Shown in pieces: positions 34,909 to 36,509 of a stretch of DNA of 36,509 nt (position 1 is the first letter of the stretch; the number at the start of each line of letters is the position of its first letter). This DNA is from a gamma proteobacterium IMCC1989. Its GTDB lineage: Bacteria > Pseudomonadota > Gammaproteobacteria > Pseudomonadales > Cellvibrionaceae. The notes beneath the pieces are model-generated. The model made no database searches. It saw only the letters and a list, made by a program, of their open reading frames with translations, and was not told the origin of the DNA. Made by a program: the position numbers and the translations under genes. The stretch spans positions 1-36,509 of the forward strand of contig AEVK01000035.1 in the NCBI GenBank assembly GCA_000209515.2. Direction: 5' to 3'.

Positions 34909-36321
34909 ATGGACACTCAAATGCGACCTTACTTAACTCATTTTTTCACTCGCGCCTTAGCGAGGCTCACGCCCTACTGGGTTTTGTGCCTATGCTTTTT
35001 TAGTTTTATTACGCTGGTTTGCATAGTGATTTACTTACTTGTGATGGATTTAGCCGGCGATCAGTTAACACTGAATAATGAGTTACACCTACTGGCTTAC
35101 CAGCTCACTATTTTGACACTTAGTAGCACTATTATTTTTTCAGTAGGGCTGAGAATTTATTTTTATAAACGGGATCAACGCGGTTATAAACATAGCAATG
35201 ACAACAACAATAAAAGCAAGAATAAGAATAAAAACAAGAATAACGAACATAGCAGTAATAAATCAAACAGCTCATTAAAAGCATTTACCCCCCCTATAGA
35301 TCAAGAAGCACTGCAGATACTTATTGTCGATGATAATGAAGCTAATATCATGATTCTTGAAAATTACTTAAAAGCATCGAACAAGGTTATTTTTACTGCT
35401 GACAATATTTTTAGTGCTAACAATGGACTAGACGCCATTACATTATTTGAACGGGAATCTATTGATATCATATTAATGGATTTAGAAATGGATGGAATGA
35501 ATGGTGTTCAGACACTACAACATATACGCGCGCTCGAAAAAACCTCTCCAGCCGAACAGCAACAGCGCGTACCCGCCATTGCCGTTAGCGCACATAGCCG
35601 AGAAACGATGCAACTTAAGGTACTTCAACAAGATTTTGACGATTACTTAGTCAAACCCGTGAGCCAACAAAGTCTATTCGATACTCTACAGCGTTGGCAC
35701 TCCGTCGCTTCAGGCATAACGGAAAATCACGAAGCAATGTCAGTATCCGCGAGCGAGAATGTAAGTCAGCCTACTGCAAAAACGATAGCACCTTTAACAA
35801 AGCCAACTATCACTCACCCTTTTCCACAAAAGCTCAAAACGGTTACCAGCAAGCAAGAGGATAACCTACAAAAAGTGGTCAACATTAAATTATCCCTCGT
35901 ACACAGCAATAACAACAATCAACTCGCTAGAGATATGCTGCAGTTGTTGATCACAATGATTGATACGGAAAAAGATAGCTTACATTTTTTTTATAATGAA
36001 AAAGACTGGGAAAAAATGTATCAACTAAATCATAAAATTTATGGCGGAAGCTCTTATTGCGGCGTACCAGAACTACAACAGGCGAATAAGAAACTAGAAA
36101 TGTTACTACAACGCCAATTAGCCTTTCATGAGCCAGAAGGATCTTTAACAGGAGAATCTTTAACAGAACAATTTTTAACAAGGGGATCTTTAACAACAGA
36201 AGATGAGAGCATAAAATCAGATGATATTCTTTGTGCTATAAAAGAAGTTAACATCGCGATAGATAATATTCTACGGTGGGATAAGGAATATGATATAGAT
36301 GTGATTTTTAATCTATCGTGA
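34909..36321 (+). CDS. Kinase-less BarA/GacS-like protein: membrane anchor, receiver, HPt
   Basis: 470 residues. Two membrane helices (about 23-47 and 61-86) are followed by an Asn/Lys/Ser linker (97-122) and then a receiver: Asp141/Asp142, phosphoacceptor Asp191 in ILMDLEMDGMNG, Ser227, Lys249. A second low-complexity linker leads to an HPt domain with His375 in LNHKIYGGSSYCGVPEL, the motif of BarA/GacS/LetS HPt domains. HAMP, HisKA and ATPase domains, present in the roughly 900-residue BarA/GacS, are absent, with no frameshift or stop. The position divergent from cysM-rlmD-relA is the BarA/GacS locus in E. coli and Pseudomonas. It could relay phosphate between another kinase and a GacA/UvrY-type regulator, or act as a phosphatase or sink. 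Four pentapeptide repeats (xSLTx) sit near residues 411-430. Confidence 0.85.
   Translation: MDTQMRPYLTHFFTRALARLTPYWVLCLCFFSFITLVCIVIYLLVMDLAGDQLTLNNELHLLAYQLTILTLSSTIIFSVGLRIYFYKRDQRGYKHSNDNNNKSKNKNKNKNNEHSSNKSNSSLKAFTPPIDQEALQILIVDDNEANIMILENYLKASNKVIFTADNIFSANNGLDAITLFERESIDIILMDLEMDGMNGVQTLQHIRALEKTSPAEQQQRVPAIAVSAHSRETMQLKVLQQDFDDYLVKPVSQQSLFDTLQRWHSVASGITENHEAMSVSASENVSQPTAKTIAPLTKPTITHPFPQKLKTVTSKQEDNLQKVVNIKLSLVHSNNNNQLARDMLQLLITMIDTEKDSLHFFYNEKDWEKMYQLNHKIYGGSSYCGVPELQQANKKLEMLLQRQLAFHEPEGSLTGESLTEQFLTRGSLTTEDESIKSDDILCAIKEVNIAIDNILRWDKEYDIDVIFNLS
36139..36198 (+). repeat. In-frame 4 x 15-bp minisatellite
   Basis: Four consecutive 15-mers of the form [GC][GA]AT[CT]TTTAACAnnn, encoding GSLTG, ESLTE, QFLTR, GSLTT inside the BarA/GacS-like gene after the HPt helix bundle. 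Copy-number change would preserve the frame. Confidence 0.8.
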
Positions 36322-36338
36322 AATGTAAAGGACGAATA

Positions 36339-36509
36339 TTAAGTCGATCTTTTTTTACCCACTGACACCTTTTCTACGGCCAAATGAAACCGAGCTATCG
36401 CATCACCATATAAACCCATACGCGCAATAACCGCTGCAATCAACAATATAGCCGCCGCAATAACAAACAATAACTGAGGGTTTACACTCCACAAAAGACC
36501 GCTTCCCAC
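36339..36509 (-). CDS. C-terminal end of an unknown membrane protein (cut by window edge)
   Basis: On the minus strand a frame open from the right edge ends in TAA at 36339-36341, 18 bp past the stop of the convergent BarA/GacS-like gene. The visible 56 residues contain a strong hydrophobic helix (LLFVIAAAILLIAAVIA) followed by a basic, probably cytoplasmic tail ending VGKKRST. It could be a C-terminal membrane anchor or the last helix of a multi-pass protein; too little is present to assign a family. Confidence 0.55.
   Translation of the reverse strand: MGSGLLWSVNPQLLFVIAAAILLIAAVIARMGLYGDAIARFHLAVEKVSVGKKRST

Overview
The window looks like the chromosome of a gammaproteobacterium, probably free-living and aquatic. 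It carries the gene order cysM-rlmD-relA-mazG with a BarA/GacS-like gene divergent from it, the pairs msrB/alaA and tdh-kbl, and a CheV with Gly and Glu tRNAs of gammaproteobacterial type. Base composition is moderate to AT-rich by eye (not computed). No phage, integrase, CRISPR array or intact insertion sequence is visible. There is one clear MITE-like element and two copies of a dispersed intergenic repeat.

Layout. Positions 1-3000 hold a two-component system (kinase cut by the left edge, then an OmpR-type regulator) and a secreted NTF2-like protein. Positions 3070-3370 hold a tRNA-Glu/tRNA-Gly transcription unit on the minus strand, with a near-consensus promoter and a terminator. Positions 3490-8000 hold an unknown membrane-anchored protein, a DUF1499 membrane protein coupled to msrB, alaA and cheV. 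Positions 8000-12000 look like a threonine module: a LysE-type exporter and an XRE-cupin regulator diverge from tdh-kbl, with a 214-bp MITE inserted exactly between the kbl stop codon and its terminator.

Positions 12034-18819 are one giant gene for a secreted SpvB/FG-GAP/RHS protein of 2261 residues with an unrecognised C-terminal region and no adjacent immunity gene. It diverges from a solo LuxR-type quorum-sensing regulator. Positions 20114-22591 are a compact operon: LysE-type exporter, MtnA isomerase and class II aldolase. It looks like a DHAP-shunt branch for S-adenosylmethionine by-products. Positions 22788-27046 hold the uppP-apeB-trpS operon and tsaB. Positions 27296-28505 hold a retropepsin-like 'zinc protease' convergent with adk. 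Positions 28863-34686 are the minus-strand run cysM, rlmD, relA, mazG.

The most unusual points are these. The BarA/GacS-position gene at 34909-36321 keeps a membrane anchor, a receiver and an HPt domain but has no HAMP, histidine-kinase or ATPase domain. The rlmD reading frame has no standard start codon that would include its TRAM domain; an ATT behind an AGGA is the best candidate. The exporter-mtnA-aldolase operon and the threonine exporter/regulator/tdh-kbl module suggest new transporter-pathway links. Short in-frame tandem repeats occur in several core genes.
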